Counted from the stretch's first letter, positions 25,512-35,102 are shown. The stretch is 64,000 nt of DNA from Paractinoplanes abujensis (GCF_014204895.1 NZ_JACHMF010000001.1:2914001-2978000); one strand, 5' to 3'. Notes: generated by a model from the letters alone, not told the origin. Translations and numbers: made by a program.

Positions 25512-26729
25512 TCAATCGATCGACAGCGTTGCATGCTCGGGTCGCGGCGCGGTAACGGCGGTCCGCAGCCGCAGTCCGACCAGGACGGACGTCGAGGCCA
25601 GGCAGATCACCGCGGTGCCCAGCGCGCCCCACGCGATGCCGGGCAGCGTGTGCGGCAGCACCAGCCAGGCGGCCAGGACGAACCCGGCGGCGCAGACCCA
25701 CAGCGGCGCCGAGGGCCATTTGGCGCCCGCCGCGACCTGCGCGTTGACCAGCACGAAGAGCACGCCGTAGACGGCCCCGGTGGCCGCGAAGATCGGCGCG
25801 TACCGGCCCAGCTCGACGTAGTCGGGGCCGCCGGCCAGCCGGAACGCGAGCCCACCGGCGACCGCGGCCCCCGCCACCAGCACGACCCCGCACGCGGTGA
25901 CCAGCGCCAGCGCGATCCGCAGGGTGCGGCGGTCGGACTGGGCCAGCCGGGGCAGGGCCAGGATGGTGACGACCTGCGGCGCCCACAGCGCGCCCTTGGT
26001 GAGCACGGTGCCGACCGAGTAGGCCCCGGAGGCGTCGACCGGCAGGAACCGGCGGGCCAGGAGCAGGTCGGCGTACGAGACGACGAGCATGGCCAGGGTG
26101 GCGCCACCCGCGGTCAGCACCGCCCGCGCGGCCAGCGGCTCCCCCGCCGCGACCACGCCGGGGCGGCGGGCCAGCAGGTGCAGAACGGGCAGCACGAGCA
26201 CGGCGGTGACCGCGCCCAGCAGCAGGGCCGTGGTCAGCCCGAGCCCGGCGGCCAGGCCGATGACCACGCCGCCGTAGCGGCCGCCGGCCAGCACGGCCAG
26301 GCCCACGGCGAGCGACATGAACCGCTGGTCGCCCTGCATCTCGCCGAGCCAGCGCCCGGCCGCCACCACGCCCACGGTGGAGACGCCGGCCAGCACGGTG
26401 GCCAGGAAGGGCAGGTGCAGCACCAGCACGGCGACCGGCAGGGCCACGGCCAGCGCGCCCGCGATCACCAGCACCGTCAGCAGCGCCGAGCGGGTCACCG
26501 AGGAGGCGCCGTGGCGGGCCCGGTGCACGGCCACCGCGATCTGCAGGCCCGTGCTGGCCACGCCGGCGATCGCGGTGATGGCGAGGATGGTGGCCAGTGC
26601 GCCGAGGTCGGCCGCGCTCAGCTTGCGGGCGCCGATCAGCGGCACCACGTAGCCGAGCAGGTTGGTCAGCACCCCGGCCGCGGTCACCGCGAGCCCCGCC
26701 ACCCCGATCCCGGCTGTTCCCTTGCTCAT
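25512..26729 (-). CDS. Oligosaccharide flippase-like (MATE/Wzx-type) membrane protein
   Basis: A 405-residue, very hydrophobic protein with about 12 membrane segments. The N-terminus GLAVTAAGVLTNLLGYVVPL with ARKLSAADLGALATI matches the start of polysaccharide-biosynthesis flippases, where a G.ARxLS..xxG pattern is typical. It would flip lipid-linked saccharides across the membrane. Its place beside a surface protein, a GT-C-like protein, GT4 and AftD supports a role in envelope glycan export. It is divergent from the gene starting at 26768. Confidence 0.85.
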   Translation of the reverse strand: MSKGTAGIGVAGLAVTAAGVLTNLLGYVVPLIGARKLSAADLGALATILAITAIAGVASTGLQIAVAVHRARHGASSVTRSALLTVLVIAGALAVALPVAVLVLHLPFLATVLAGVSTVGVVAAGRWLGEMQGDQRFMSLAVGLAVLAGGRYGGVVIGLAAGLGLTTALLLGAVTAVLVLPVLHLLARRPGVVAAGEPLAARAVLTAGGATLAMLVVSYADLLLARRFLPVDASGAYSVGTVLTKGALWAPQVVTILALPRLAQSDRRTLRIALALVTACGVVLVAGAAVAGGLAFRLAGGPDYVELGRYAPIFAATGAVYGVLFVLVNAQVAAGAKWPSAPLWVCAAGFVLAAWLVLPHTLPGIAWGALGTAVICLASTSVLVGLRLRTAVTAPRPEHATLSID

Positions 26730-26767
26730 GGGTTGCTTCCCGCCGTTCGTCGCATACAGTGTCGGCC

Positions 26768-28273
26768 GTGCGCCGAGTCAAGCGCTGGGCGCTGCCCGCG
26801 ACCGCCATCCTGGTGGCCACGGCCGTGCTGGCGCCGCTCGCCGCGCCGGGCTATGTCCTCTCGTACGACATGGTGTTCGTGCCGCACCAGCCGTTGCGTG
26901 CCGACCTGATCGTCCCGAGCGCCACCCTGCCCCGCGCCGTCCCGCAGGACGCACTGGTCTCGCTGGCCTCGGTGATCGCGCCCGGCTGGCTGGTCCAGCG
27001 CGTCGCCCTGGTCGCGATCCTGCTGCTGGCGGCCCTGGGCGCGGGCCGGCTGGTGCCCACCGAGCGGCTCGCGCCCCGGTTGATCGCCGCGGTCGCCTAC
27101 GCGTGGACGCCGTTGCTGGCCGAGCGTCTGCTGCTCGGGCAGTGGGGGCTGCTGCTGGCGTACGGGAGTCTGCCGTGGATCGTCACGGCGTGCCTGCGCG
27201 ACCGGGGCTCGCTGTGGCGCCTGCTCGCTGCCTGCGCACCGGCCGCCGTGACGCCGACCGGTGGGCTGATCGCCTTCGCCGGCGTGCTCGTGCTGGCGCC
27301 CCGCAAGGCCTGGCTGCCCGCCCTGCTCAACGCCCCCTGGCTGCTGGCCACCGCATTGAGCAGCGCGGACGGGCGCAGCGACCCGGGCGGGGTGGCCGCC
27401 TTCGCCGCGCGCGGGGCCGACTGGACCGGGCCGATCGGCGCGCTGCTGGGCACGGGCGGCGTCTGGAACGCGCAGACGACACTGCCCAGCCGCACCTCGC
27501 CGCTGGCCCCGGTGGGCACGCTGCTGCTGCTGGCGCTGGCCGTCCTCGGCTGGCGGCTGCTGCGCGACCGGCTGCCCGGCGGTGCGGCGGTCCGGCTGCT
27601 GATCCTGGCCGGGGGTGGGTTCCTGCTGGCCGCGCTGGCCGTGCTGCCCGGCGGGCGGGCGTTGCTGGAGTGGGCGGTGACCGAGGTGCCGGGGGCCGGG
27701 GTGCTGCGCGACGGGCAGAAGTTCCTGATCCCGTACGCCCTGGTGCTGTGCCTGGGCGTGGCCCTGGGCGCCGAGCGGACCGGGCGGCGCGAGGTGCTGG
27801 CCGGGGCCTTGCTGCTGCCGCTGGTGGTGATGCCCGATCTCGCCTACGGGGCCCTGGGGCGGCTGGTGCCGGTGCAGTATCCGGCCGACTTCGAGGTCGT
27901 GGCGCGCACGATCGAGCGGTCGCCGGGTGAGGTCGTCTCGCTGCCGTTCCGCGGCTACCACACGTACTCCTGGAACCGTTCCCGAACTGTGATCGACCCG
28001 CTGCCCCGCTACGTGGACGCCGAGGTGGTGCGGGACGACCGGCTGCTGGTGGGCGATCAGGTGATCGCGGGCGAGAACCGGCGGGCCGACGAGATCCGTA
28101 CGGCTCTGGCGCTGGGGAAACCGCTGGCCCCGCTGGGCATGCGGTGGGTCGTGGTCCAACGTGTCGACGGGGAGCCCCCGGTCCCGCCCGGCGCGCTGGC
28201 CGGATTGAGAATGGTGCATGCGGGAACCGACCTCCAGTTGTACGAGAACGGGTCTTCGCAAAGAAGTTACTAG
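26768..28273 (+). CDS. Polytopic membrane protein, GT-C-like, possible AftD relative
   Basis: About 501 residues with about 10 membrane segments, an extracytoplasmic loop early on (SYDMVFVPHQPLRADL) and a soluble C-terminal ~130 residues. No close family is recognised. A segment near residue 320 (PGAGVLRDGQKFLIPYALVL) resembles PGAPLRNVHKFDVVLRLPLV in the AftD-type protein encoded at 29761. This suggests a shared GT-C ancestry and a role in transferring sugars from polyprenyl phosphate on the outer face. The start is GTG (26768); another in-frame GTG lies at 26759. Confidence 0.7.
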   Translation: MRRVKRWALPATAILVATAVLAPLAAPGYVLSYDMVFVPHQPLRADLIVPSATLPRAVPQDALVSLASVIAPGWLVQRVALVAILLLAALGAGRLVPTERLAPRLIAAVAYAWTPLLAERLLLGQWGLLLAYGSLPWIVTACLRDRGSLWRLLAACAPAAVTPTGGLIAFAGVLVLAPRKAWLPALLNAPWLLATALSSADGRSDPGGVAAFAARGADWTGPIGALLGTGGVWNAQTTLPSRTSPLAPVGTLLLLALAVLGWRLLRDRLPGGAAVRLLILAGGGFLLAALAVLPGGRALLEWAVTEVPGAGVLRDGQKFLIPYALVLCLGVALGAERTGRREVLAGALLLPLVVMPDLAYGALGRLVPVQYPADFEVVARTIERSPGEVVSLPFRGYHTYSWNRSRTVIDPLPRYVDAEVVRDDRLLVGDQVIAGENRRADEIRTALALGKPLAPLGMRWVVVQRVDGEPPVPPGALAGLRMVHAGTDLQLYENGSSQRSY

Positions 28274-28334
28274 GTGGTAACGTCCCGCGCACATCGCAAG
28301 CCAGTCGATGTCGCTGCTCAGAAGGAGTCCCCAC

Positions 28335-28496
28335 ATGCGTAAGGCCCTTCCTCTGGTCCTGGCCGGGGTGATTGCCCTGGCCCTCGGCGCCCTCGGGTCG
28401 GTGGCGATCGCCTCGACCCTGACCGGCTCGTCGTCGGAGGCGGCCAAGACCGCCGACGACACGACGGTCGTGCCCGGGGTCTACGGCACCAGGTAG
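28335..28496 (+). CDS. DUF2613 small secreted/membrane protein
   Basis: A 53-residue protein: one hydrophobic N-terminal segment (LPLVLAGVIALALGALGS), a short polar stretch, and the ending VVPGVYGTR. It matches the small actinobacterial DUF2613 family, whose mycobacterial member is encoded beside aftD. Here an aftD homologue is 1.3 kb downstream, which supports the call. The start is ATG at 28335 with AAGGAG upstream. Its last 16 bp overlap the convergent GT4 gene. Confidence 0.82.
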   Translation: MRKALPLVLAGVIALALGALGSVAIASTLTGSSSEAAKTADDTTVVPGVYGTR

Positions 28497-29680
28497 GTCC
28501 GGTCCACCTCGGCCGGCGCCGGGACGTGCGCGGCCCCCTCGACGAGGGCGGCGAAGCGCTCGCCCGCCGCCGGCCAGGTGAACCGTGCCGCGTGGGCCCG
28601 GGCCGCGACGCCCATGGCCAGGCGCAGAGCATCGTCGGTGAGCAGCCGGCGCACCTTCTCGGTGTAGTCGGACCAGTCGTTCGCGAGCAGGCCGGTCCGG
28701 CCGTCGACCAGGGACTCCTCGACTCCCCCGGCGCCGGCGAAGGCCACGTTGGGGGTGCCCACCGCGGCCGCCTCGACGATGGTCAGGCCCCAGCCCTCCT
28801 TGAGCGACGGGGTCAGCGCCACCCAGGCCTCGCTGAGCAGCCGCCGCTTCTCCGGCTCGTCCACGAATCCGGCGAAGCGCACCCGGCCGGCCACGCCCAG
28901 ACCGGCCGCGTAGTCCTTGAGCGCGGGCTCCCACCAGCCCTGCCCGGCCACCGTCAGCGTGATCCCGGGCAGTTCCCCGGCGAGCGCGGCCACCGCGTCG
29001 ATCGCCACCTCGACCTGCTTGTGCGGGACGAGCCGACCCAGCACCACGAGCGACGGATGCGCCGTACGGGCCACCGGAGCCGTGACCGTCATGTCCGGAG
29101 TGCCGTTGTGAATGATCGACACCCGTTCCGGGCCCACGCCGAGCACCGCGAGCTCGTCGCGGGTCGCGGCCGAGACGGTCACGTAGCGGCAGTTGCGGTA
29201 GACGCGGGGCGCCAGCGACGACTCGATCCACCAGCCGAACCGGGCCAGCCGCGGGGTCAGCACGACCGGCCACTGCTCGCGGTGCACGTGGTGCACGAGC
29301 GCGATGACCGGGCAGCGGGCCCACAGCGGGGCCAGGAAGGGCAGCCCGTTGCCGACGTCGACGATCACATCGGGCCGGCCGTGGCGGCGGCTGAGCGGGC
29401 CCAGGCCGACGAATCCCAGCAGGTAGAGCAGGGCCGCGCGCAGATAGAGCGTGTGCCGGCCACCGCGGCGCAGCACCCGCACCCCATCGGCCGTACGCTC
29501 CTCGGCGGCCCCGAACGCGTGCTTCGCGCAGAGCAGCGTCGCACGGTGACCGCGCCGCACGAGCTCGCCCGCGATGCGTTCGACGTACACCTCGGAGCCG
29601 CCCCCCTGGGGGTTCCGGGTGTCGCGCCAGTTGAGGAACAGCACATGCCGGTTCCCGGCGACGAAAGTGTCCACAATCAC
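28481..29680 (-). CDS. GT4-family glycosyltransferase
   Basis: A 399-residue GT-B enzyme. The N-terminal domain has WRDTRNPQGGGSEVYVER, the glycine-rich acceptor-side loop common in GT4. The C-terminal domain has VVLGRLVPHKQVEVAI and the EX7E signature in LKEGWGLTIVEAAAVGTP, which contacts the nucleotide sugar. A cytosolic enzyme extending a lipid-linked glycan is most likely. The start is GTG at 29678-29680. A perfect 14-bp palindrome lies 3 bp upstream, between it and aftD. Confidence 0.92.
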   Translation of the reverse strand: MIVDTFVAGNRHVLFLNWRDTRNPQGGGSEVYVERIAGELVRRGHRATLLCAKHAFGAAEERTADGVRVLRRGGRHTLYLRAALLYLLGFVGLGPLSRRHGRPDVIVDVGNGLPFLAPLWARCPVIALVHHVHREQWPVVLTPRLARFGWWIESSLAPRVYRNCRYVTVSAATRDELAVLGVGPERVSIIHNGTPDMTVTAPVARTAHPSLVVLGRLVPHKQVEVAIDAVAALAGELPGITLTVAGQGWWEPALKDYAAGLGVAGRVRFAGFVDEPEKRRLLSEAWVALTPSLKEGWGLTIVEAAAVGTPNVAFAGAGGVEESLVDGRTGLLANDWSDYTEKVRRLLTDDALRLAMGVAARAHAARFTWPAAGERFAALVEGAAHVPAPAEVDRTYLVP

Positions 29681-29682
29681 CC

Positions 29683-29696
29683 CTACTCGCGAGTAG
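29683..29696. promoter_or_regulatory. Palindrome CTACTCGCGAGTAG between GT4 and aftD genes
   Basis: A perfect 14-bp palindrome in the 80-bp divergent intergenic region. Its position right next to the GT4 start codon and 65 bp before aftD fits a shared operator. No obvious regulator gene is nearby. Confidence 0.45.
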
Positions 29697-29760
29697 CATT
29701 CGCGGTCGGGTCACGATATGGGGTCGCCCGGCGACTCCGCAACGGTCAATCGGGAGCGAC

Positions 29761-32700
29761 ATGCCGCCGGCACTGAAATCGTCAGTCGACGATGGCGTTC
29801 CGCGTACGGTCTGGCGTTTGCGCCTGCTGGCGGTTTGCGCCGGGTTGACCGCCATCGCTTTCCTGCAGAGCCCCGGGTCGACCGCCATCGATACCAAGGT
29901 GGACCTGGTGATCGACCCGGCGGGCTGGCTGAGCCGGGCGCTGCACGTGTGGGACCCGGCCGGCACTTTCGGGCAATTGCAAAATCAGGCGTACGGCTAC
30001 CTCTGGCCGATGGGCCCGTTCTTCCTCCTCGGCAAGCTGCTCGCCATCCCGGCCTGGGTGGTCCAGCGGCTCTGGTGGGCGCTGCTGCTCAGCCTGGCCT
30101 TCACCGGCCTGGTGCTGCTGGCCGAGCGGCTGCGGATCGGCACGCCGTGGGCCCGGATCATCGCCGGCGTCGCGTTCGCGCTGTCCCCGCGCATCCTCAC
30201 CGAGCTGGGCCCGATCTCGGTCGAGGCCTGGCCCACCGCCCTGGCCCCGTGGGTGCTGATCCCGCTGATCGGCCTGCGGCATCCGGTGCCGATCCGCCGC
30301 GCGGTGACCCGGTCGGCGCTGGTCGTGGCGTGCGCGGGCGGCGTCAACGCGACCGCCGTGCTGGCCGTCGTGCCGCTGGCCGTGCTGTGGCTGGCCGGTC
30401 TGCGCCCGGCCCGGCTGCGCTGGCGGGCGCTGGTCGCCTGGGGTGCCGCCGTCGCCGCGGCCACGGCCTGGTGGCTGGTGCCGTTGCTGCTGCTCGGCCG
30501 GTACAGCCCGCCCTTCCTCGACTACATCGAGACCGCCGCCGTCACCACCGCGCCGACCGACACCACGACCGTGCTGCGCGGCGCCTCGCACTGGCACGCC
30601 TACCTGACCGGCGCGTTCGGCCCGCTGTGGCCGGCCGGGTGGCGCCTGGCCACCGAGACCGTGATCGTCGTGGCCACCCTGGTCGTGGCCGGGCTCGGCC
30701 TGGCCGGGTTGTCCCGCCGCGGCGTGCCGCACCGCTGGTTCCTGGTCAGCGGCATGCTGGCCGGGCTCGCGCTGGTCGGGCTGGGGCATGTCGGCGCCAT
30801 CGACGGGCTGTTCGCCGACGCCCAGCGCGCCTTCCTCGACGGCCCCGGCGCGCCGCTGCGCAACGTGCACAAGTTCGACGTCGTGCTGCGCCTGCCGCTC
30901 GTGCTCGGCCTGGCCCACCTGCTCGGCCTGGCCCTGCGCTCCGCCCGCACGGCCCACGAGCGCGACCGCCGGCCGGCCCGGCTGCGCGCGGCCACGGTCA
31001 CCGGCGCCGCCCTCGTGGCGATGGCCGGGGTGGCCAGTCCCGCCCTGGCCGGCGGGGTGGTGCCGCCCGGCAGCTTCGCCGAGGTGCCCGGCTACTGGCG
31101 GCAGGCCGCCACCTGGCTCGACCGCAACCTCGGCCACGAGCAGGTGCTGGTGGTGCCGGGCGCCCGGTTCCCGCAGTACCTGTGGGGCCGGCCCAGCGAC
31201 GAGATCACCCAGGCCCTGATGAAGGGCAACTGGGGCGTGCGCAACTCGATCCCGCTGACCCCGCCGGGCACCATCCGCCTGCTCGACTCGGTGGAGGAGG
31301 CGCTGTCCACCGGCTCCGGCTCGCCCGGCCTGGCGCCCCTGCTGTCCCGCTCCGGCGTGCGCTACCTGCTGCTGCGCTCCGACCTCAACTACGGCCGGGC
31401 CCAGGCCACCGAACCGATCGTGGCCCGCCAGGCGCTGCTGCGCTCGCCCGGCCTGACCCCGGTGGCCACGTTCGGGCCCGCGGTCGGGGGCGGCGTGCTG
31501 CCCGGCTTCTTCATCGACGACGGCCTCGACGTGCAGGTGCCCGCGCTCGAGGTGTGGCGGGTCGACGAGCCCGGCAAGGCGATCGCCGCCTACGACTCGA
31601 GCAGCCTGACCACCGTCGTCGGCGGGCCCGAGTCGCTGCTCGACGCGGCCGCGGCGGGCAAGCTGCCCGACGGGCCCACGGTGCTGGCCGGCGACCGGCC
31701 GGACGACCTGGGCCCCGGCCCGGTGGTGCTGACCGACGGCATGCGCCGCCGCGAGGTCGCGTTCGGCATGGCCGCCGACCGGGCCTCGGCCACGCTGGAG
31801 GCGGGCCAGGACGGGCGGCTGGGCGCCCCCGCCCGCGACTACCTGCCGGCCTGGGGCGACGAGCAGGACACCGTCGTGCGTTACCTGGGCATCAAGACCG
31901 TGCGCGCGTCATCGGCGTACTCGGAGGCGAACGCGCTGATCGGTTCGCGCCCGGCGCACCAGCCGTTCGCGGCGCTCGACGGCAACCCGGCCACCTCGTG
32001 GCGCTCCGCCCCCGGCGTGCCCTCGGCCGGGCAGTGGCTCGAGGTCGAACTGCCCGGCAAGCGCGTCATCAGCAGCATCGGGCTCACCCTGGACCAGGGC
32101 ACCGACTCCGTGCCGACCCGCATCACCGTACGGGTGGGCCCGAACGAGCCGATCACCCGCGACGTCTTCGGCACGACCTTCACGATCCCGCTGCCCGGCG
32201 ACATCCCGGCCGACACCGTACGGGTCACCGTGGACGCGGTCCGCGACGTGCGGCTCGGCTACGGCGGCGTGGGCTTCACCGACCTCAGCATCCCCGGCGT
32301 GGTCGCCCAGCGCACCCTGGCCGTGCCCGCGTCGCCGGTCGCCGGGCGGCCCGTGGGCATGGTCTTCAGCGCCGCCCCGTCCACTCCGGCCTGTTACTTC
32401 GCCGACGGCCGGCCGTACTGTTCGGGTGGCAAGGCGCGCGATTCCGAGGACGGCGGCTACATCGACCGCACCGCCGAGGTGCCGCAGGCGGCGCTCTACA
32501 CGGTCTCGGTGCGGGCCCGGCCCAAGCCCGGCGCGGCGCTCAACGCGATGCTCGACCCCGGCGGCACCGCCTCGGTCACGAGCGGCATCGTGCCCAGCGT
32601 GACCGCCTCCAGCAGCGCGGTGCCCGACCCCGCGGCGCGGCCCGGTGCGGTCGCCGACGGCGACCCGGCCACCACCTGGTACGCCTCCGACGAGGACTCC

Positions 32701-33981
32701 CATCCGTGGCTGCGGCTCGGTTTCCTCAAACCGCGGCAGGTCAACGGCATCCGGGTCCGGCTCGCGGACGGGGTCGCGGCCTCGCGCATCTGGCAGGTCA
32801 CCGTGCTCGGCGACACCGGCGTGCGCACCGGCTACCTGGACGACGGCGGCTCGCTGCGGTTCGACCCGCCGCTGCGCACCGGCACGCTCACGGTGCTGTT
32901 CGCCAACGCCTTCCCGTCCCGCTCGCTCGACCCCTACCGGGACACCACGCGCGAGCTGCCCATCGGCGTCAGTGAACTGAGCGTGCTGGACGATCCGCCG
33001 CCGGCCCGCAACGACCCCGACCGCAAGCTCTATCTGCGCTGCGGCACCGGCCCGTCCGTGTCGGTGGCCGGCGTGCAGCGCTCGACCGCCCTGGTGGCCA
33101 GCCGGCGCGAACTGGTCGAGGGGCGCGAGGTCGCGACCCGGCTGTGCGGCCCCGGCGGCACCGGCCCGGTGCGGGTGGCGACGGGCCCGGCCCGGGTGGT
33201 GGCGGTCGCCTCGTCGACGGCCGACCCGTTGCGGCTCAACCTGACCCCGTTGCGCGGGCCCGAGGCGGGCCAGGGCGGCGGCGAGACCGAGACGACCGCG
33301 AGCCGCGAGAGCCCCGTACGGGTCGACGAGTGGACCTCGACGACGCGCCGCGTGCACCTGGACGCCTCACCGTCGCAGCGGGTGCTGGCCATGCGCGAGA
33401 ACACCAATCCGGGGTGGACGGCGACGCTGGGCGGGGAGGCGCTGCAACCGCTGATCGTCGATGGGTGGCAGCAGGGCTGGATCGTGCCCGCGGGCCCGGC
33501 CGGCGACGTGACGCTGCGGTTCGCGCCCGATCAGACCTTCGGCATCGCCCTGGGCGCGGGCGCGGTGCTGCTGACCGGCGTGGCCGTGGCCGCCGTGATC
33601 CCCTCCCGGCGGCCCGTGCTCGCGGCGGTGCCCGTCCGGCGGCGGCGCCGCTGGCTGCTGCCGCCGCTGGTGGGCGGGGCCGCGTTGCTGATCGTGGGCG
33701 GGGTGACCGCGGCCGGGCTGATCGCGCTGGGACTGGCCGTCGTGGTGGCCCTGCGCGCACTGCGGCCGCATCTGGACAGCCGCGACCGCAAGTGGCTGCG
33801 CGGGGCCCTGGGGTGGGCCCGGTTCCTGCTCCCGGCGGCCCTGTTCGCGCTGGCCGGCTGGGCCTCGGTGACCGCGGGGAACGGCCACACGGCGGCGCTG
33901 CCTCAGCTGGCCGCCGTGGCCGCCGGGGTCGCGCTCTGGCTCTCGGTGCTGTTCCCCGGCGGGCGTCGCCGGCGCAAGTGA
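29761..33981 (+). CDS. aftD: Alpha-(1->3)-arabinofuranosyltransferase, AftD family (DUF3367)
   Basis: A 1406-residue membrane enzyme. The N-terminal ~410 residues hold about 11 membrane segments in a GT-C arrangement, with an early extracytoplasmic loop DPAGWLSRALHVWDPAGTFG typical of AftD. A large outside region follows, with two discoidin-like (F5/8 C) carbohydrate-binding modules near residues 715-830 (AALDGNPATSWRS) and 943-1065 (AVADGDPATTWYAS), then C-terminal membrane helices. Mycobacterial AftD transfers arabinofuranose from decaprenyl phosphate to arabinan. The adjacent DUF2613 gene repeats the mycobacterial context. The 3' end overlaps the convergent acyltransferase gene by 79 bp. 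Confidence 0.9.
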   Translation: MPPALKSSVDDGVPRTVWRLRLLAVCAGLTAIAFLQSPGSTAIDTKVDLVIDPAGWLSRALHVWDPAGTFGQLQNQAYGYLWPMGPFFLLGKLLAIPAWVVQRLWWALLLSLAFTGLVLLAERLRIGTPWARIIAGVAFALSPRILTELGPISVEAWPTALAPWVLIPLIGLRHPVPIRRAVTRSALVVACAGGVNATAVLAVVPLAVLWLAGLRPARLRWRALVAWGAAVAAATAWWLVPLLLLGRYSPPFLDYIETAAVTTAPTDTTTVLRGASHWHAYLTGAFGPLWPAGWRLATETVIVVATLVVAGLGLAGLSRRGVPHRWFLVSGMLAGLALVGLGHVGAIDGLFADAQRAFLDGPGAPLRNVHKFDVVLRLPLVLGLAHLLGLALRSARTAHERDRRPARLRAATVTGAALVAMAGVASPALAGGVVPPGSFAEVPGYWRQAATWLDRNLGHEQVLVVPGARFPQYLWGRPSDEITQALMKGNWGVRNSIPLTPPGTIRLLDSVEEALSTGSGSPGLAPLLSRSGVRYLLLRSDLNYGRAQATEPIVARQALLRSPGLTPVATFGPAVGGGVLPGFFIDDGLDVQVPALEVWRVDEPGKAIAAYDSSSLTTVVGGPESLLDAAAAGKLPDGPTVLAGDRPDDLGPGPVVLTDGMRRREVAFGMAADRASATLEAGQDGRLGAPARDYLPAWGDEQDTVVRYLGIKTVRASSAYSEANALIGSRPAHQPFAALDGNPATSWRSAPGVPSAGQWLEVELPGKRVISSIGLTLDQGTDSVPTRITVRVGPNEPITRDVFGTTFTIPLPGDIPADTVRVTVDAVRDVRLGYGGVGFTDLSIPGVVAQRTLAVPASPVAGRPVGMVFSAAPSTPACYFADGRPYCSGGKARDSEDGGYIDRTAEVPQAALYTVSVRARPKPGAALNAMLDPGGTASVTSGIVPSVTASSSAVPDPAARPGAVADGDPATTWYASDEDSHPWLRLGFLKPRQVNGIRVRLADGVAASRIWQVTVLGDTGVRTGYLDDGGSLRFDPPLRTGTLTVLFANAFPSRSLDPYRDTTRELPIGVSELSVLDDPPPARNDPDRKLYLRCGTGPSVSVAGVQRSTALVASRRELVEGREVATRLCGPGGTGPVRVATGPARVVAVASSTADPLRLNLTPLRGPEAGQGGGETETTASRESPVRVDEWTSTTRRVHLDASPSQRVLAMRENTNPGWTATLGGEALQPLIVDGWQQGWIVPAGPAGDVTLRFAPDQTFGIALGAGAVLLTGVAVAAVIPSRRPVLAAVPVRRRRRWLLPPLVGGAALLIVGGVTAAGLIALGLAVVVALRALRPHLDSRDRKWLRGALGWARFLLPAALFALAGWASVTAGNGHTAALPQLAAVAAGVALWLSVLFPGGRRRRK

Positions 33982-35102
33982 CCGAGCCGCAGTAAGGGCT
34001 TCTCGACCAGGTAATAGCTCAGCGAGGCGAGCAGCAGCCCGCCGGCCACGGTGATCGCGTACGTCTCGAGCAGGTCGCCGGTGAACTCCTGCCGGCCGGT
34101 GACCTCGTACAGCATCTCCAGCACGAAGGGGTGCCAGAGGAACAGCCCGTACGAGACGAGGCCGAGCCAGCGCGCGAAACCGGAGCCGAAGGCCGCCTTC
34201 GTCCGGGTCTGCGGACCGAACGCGAGCGGAACGAGCACCAGCACGGCGATCATCGCGTACAGGGTGATCTTGAGTCCGAACTGGGCCGCGGTCGGCTCGG
34301 CCAGCGTGCGCGGCCCCGCGATCGACGTCGTGGCCACGCCCAGCAGCGCCAGCGCCGTCCCCCAGCAGGCCAGCGGCGCACGCCCCATGTCGTCCAGGAA
34401 CCGCCAGCGCGGCAGGTGCCCGTTGCTCAGCGACACGTGCACCGAGGCGAGCGCCATGCCGGCGCCGAACCAGATCGCGTACGAGGGGAGCCAGGTGGTG
34501 TGCCGGCTCAGCGAGAGCACCCCCGTACTCAGCAAGGCGACCCACGTGGCCGTGATCAGGGCGGCCACGGCGAGGATGAGCACCGGCCGCCCCGCGCGCC
34601 GCCGGCCGCTCAGCGCGAGCACGGCCAGGATCGGCAGCAGCACGTAGAAGACGGCCTCGGTGGCCAGGCTCCACGTGTGCCCCAAGGCGTGCCGCAGCCC
34701 GTACGCGTCGTAGATCTGCGTCAGCGTGAAGTGACGCGCCCAGTCCCCCGCCGTGGCGTCGGCGTTGCGCGGCACGACGAGCAGGCAGACCACCACCGTG
34801 AGCCAGTACGCCGGGAGGATGCGCAGAGCCCGCCGCCACAGGTAGATCCCGGCGCCCGGCAGCGGCTGCCCGGTGGCCCGCGCGTGCGCCCACGGACGGT
34901 AGAGCAGGAAGCCGGAGAGCACGAAGAACACGGCCACCCCGACGTCCAGCCGGGCCAGCCAACCGGCCCAGGGACCATCGCCTACATTGATCCCCGTAGC
35001 GAACCCCACATGGTGCGCGACCACCGCGAGCGCTCCCACGACCCGTACCGCATCCAGTGGCGGGAGTCGATGGAGGGACCTGTTCGTAACGGGCGCAGAC
35101 AT
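33903..35102 (-). CDS. Acyltransferase 3 family membrane protein
   Basis: About 399 residues with ten or more membrane segments. It shows the family's early LDAVRVVGALAVVAHHVGF (essential-type histidine), VFFVLSGFLLYRPW, RRALRILPAYW and the terminal SYYLVEKPLLRL motif. These enzymes O-acylate glycans, such as envelope polysaccharides. The start ATG at 35100-35102 has GGGACGG upstream; an earlier in-frame ATG (35156) adds 18 unlikely residues. It lies in the glycan block next to aftD, so a decorating role is plausible. Confidence 0.92.
   Translation of the reverse strand: MSAPVTNRSLHRLPPLDAVRVVGALAVVAHHVGFATGINVGDGPWAGWLARLDVGVAVFFVLSGFLLYRPWAHARATGQPLPGAGIYLWRRALRILPAYWLTVVVCLLVVPRNADATAGDWARHFTLTQIYDAYGLRHALGHTWSLATEAVFYVLLPILAVLALSGRRRAGRPVLILAVAALITATWVALLSTGVLSLSRHTTWLPSYAIWFGAGMALASVHVSLSNGHLPRWRFLDDMGRAPLACWGTALALLGVATTSIAGPRTLAEPTAAQFGLKITLYAMIAVLVLVPLAFGPQTRTKAAFGSGFARWLGLVSYGLFLWHPFVLEMLYEVTGRQEFTGDLLETYAITVAGGLLLASLSYYLVEKPLLRLGHLRRRRPPGNSTESQSATPAATAAS

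Noticed and set aside
29878..29900. Possible signal-peptide gene inside the aftD start region
   Set aside because: The hydrophobic stretch is the first membrane helix of the AftD GT-C domain, not a separate gene.
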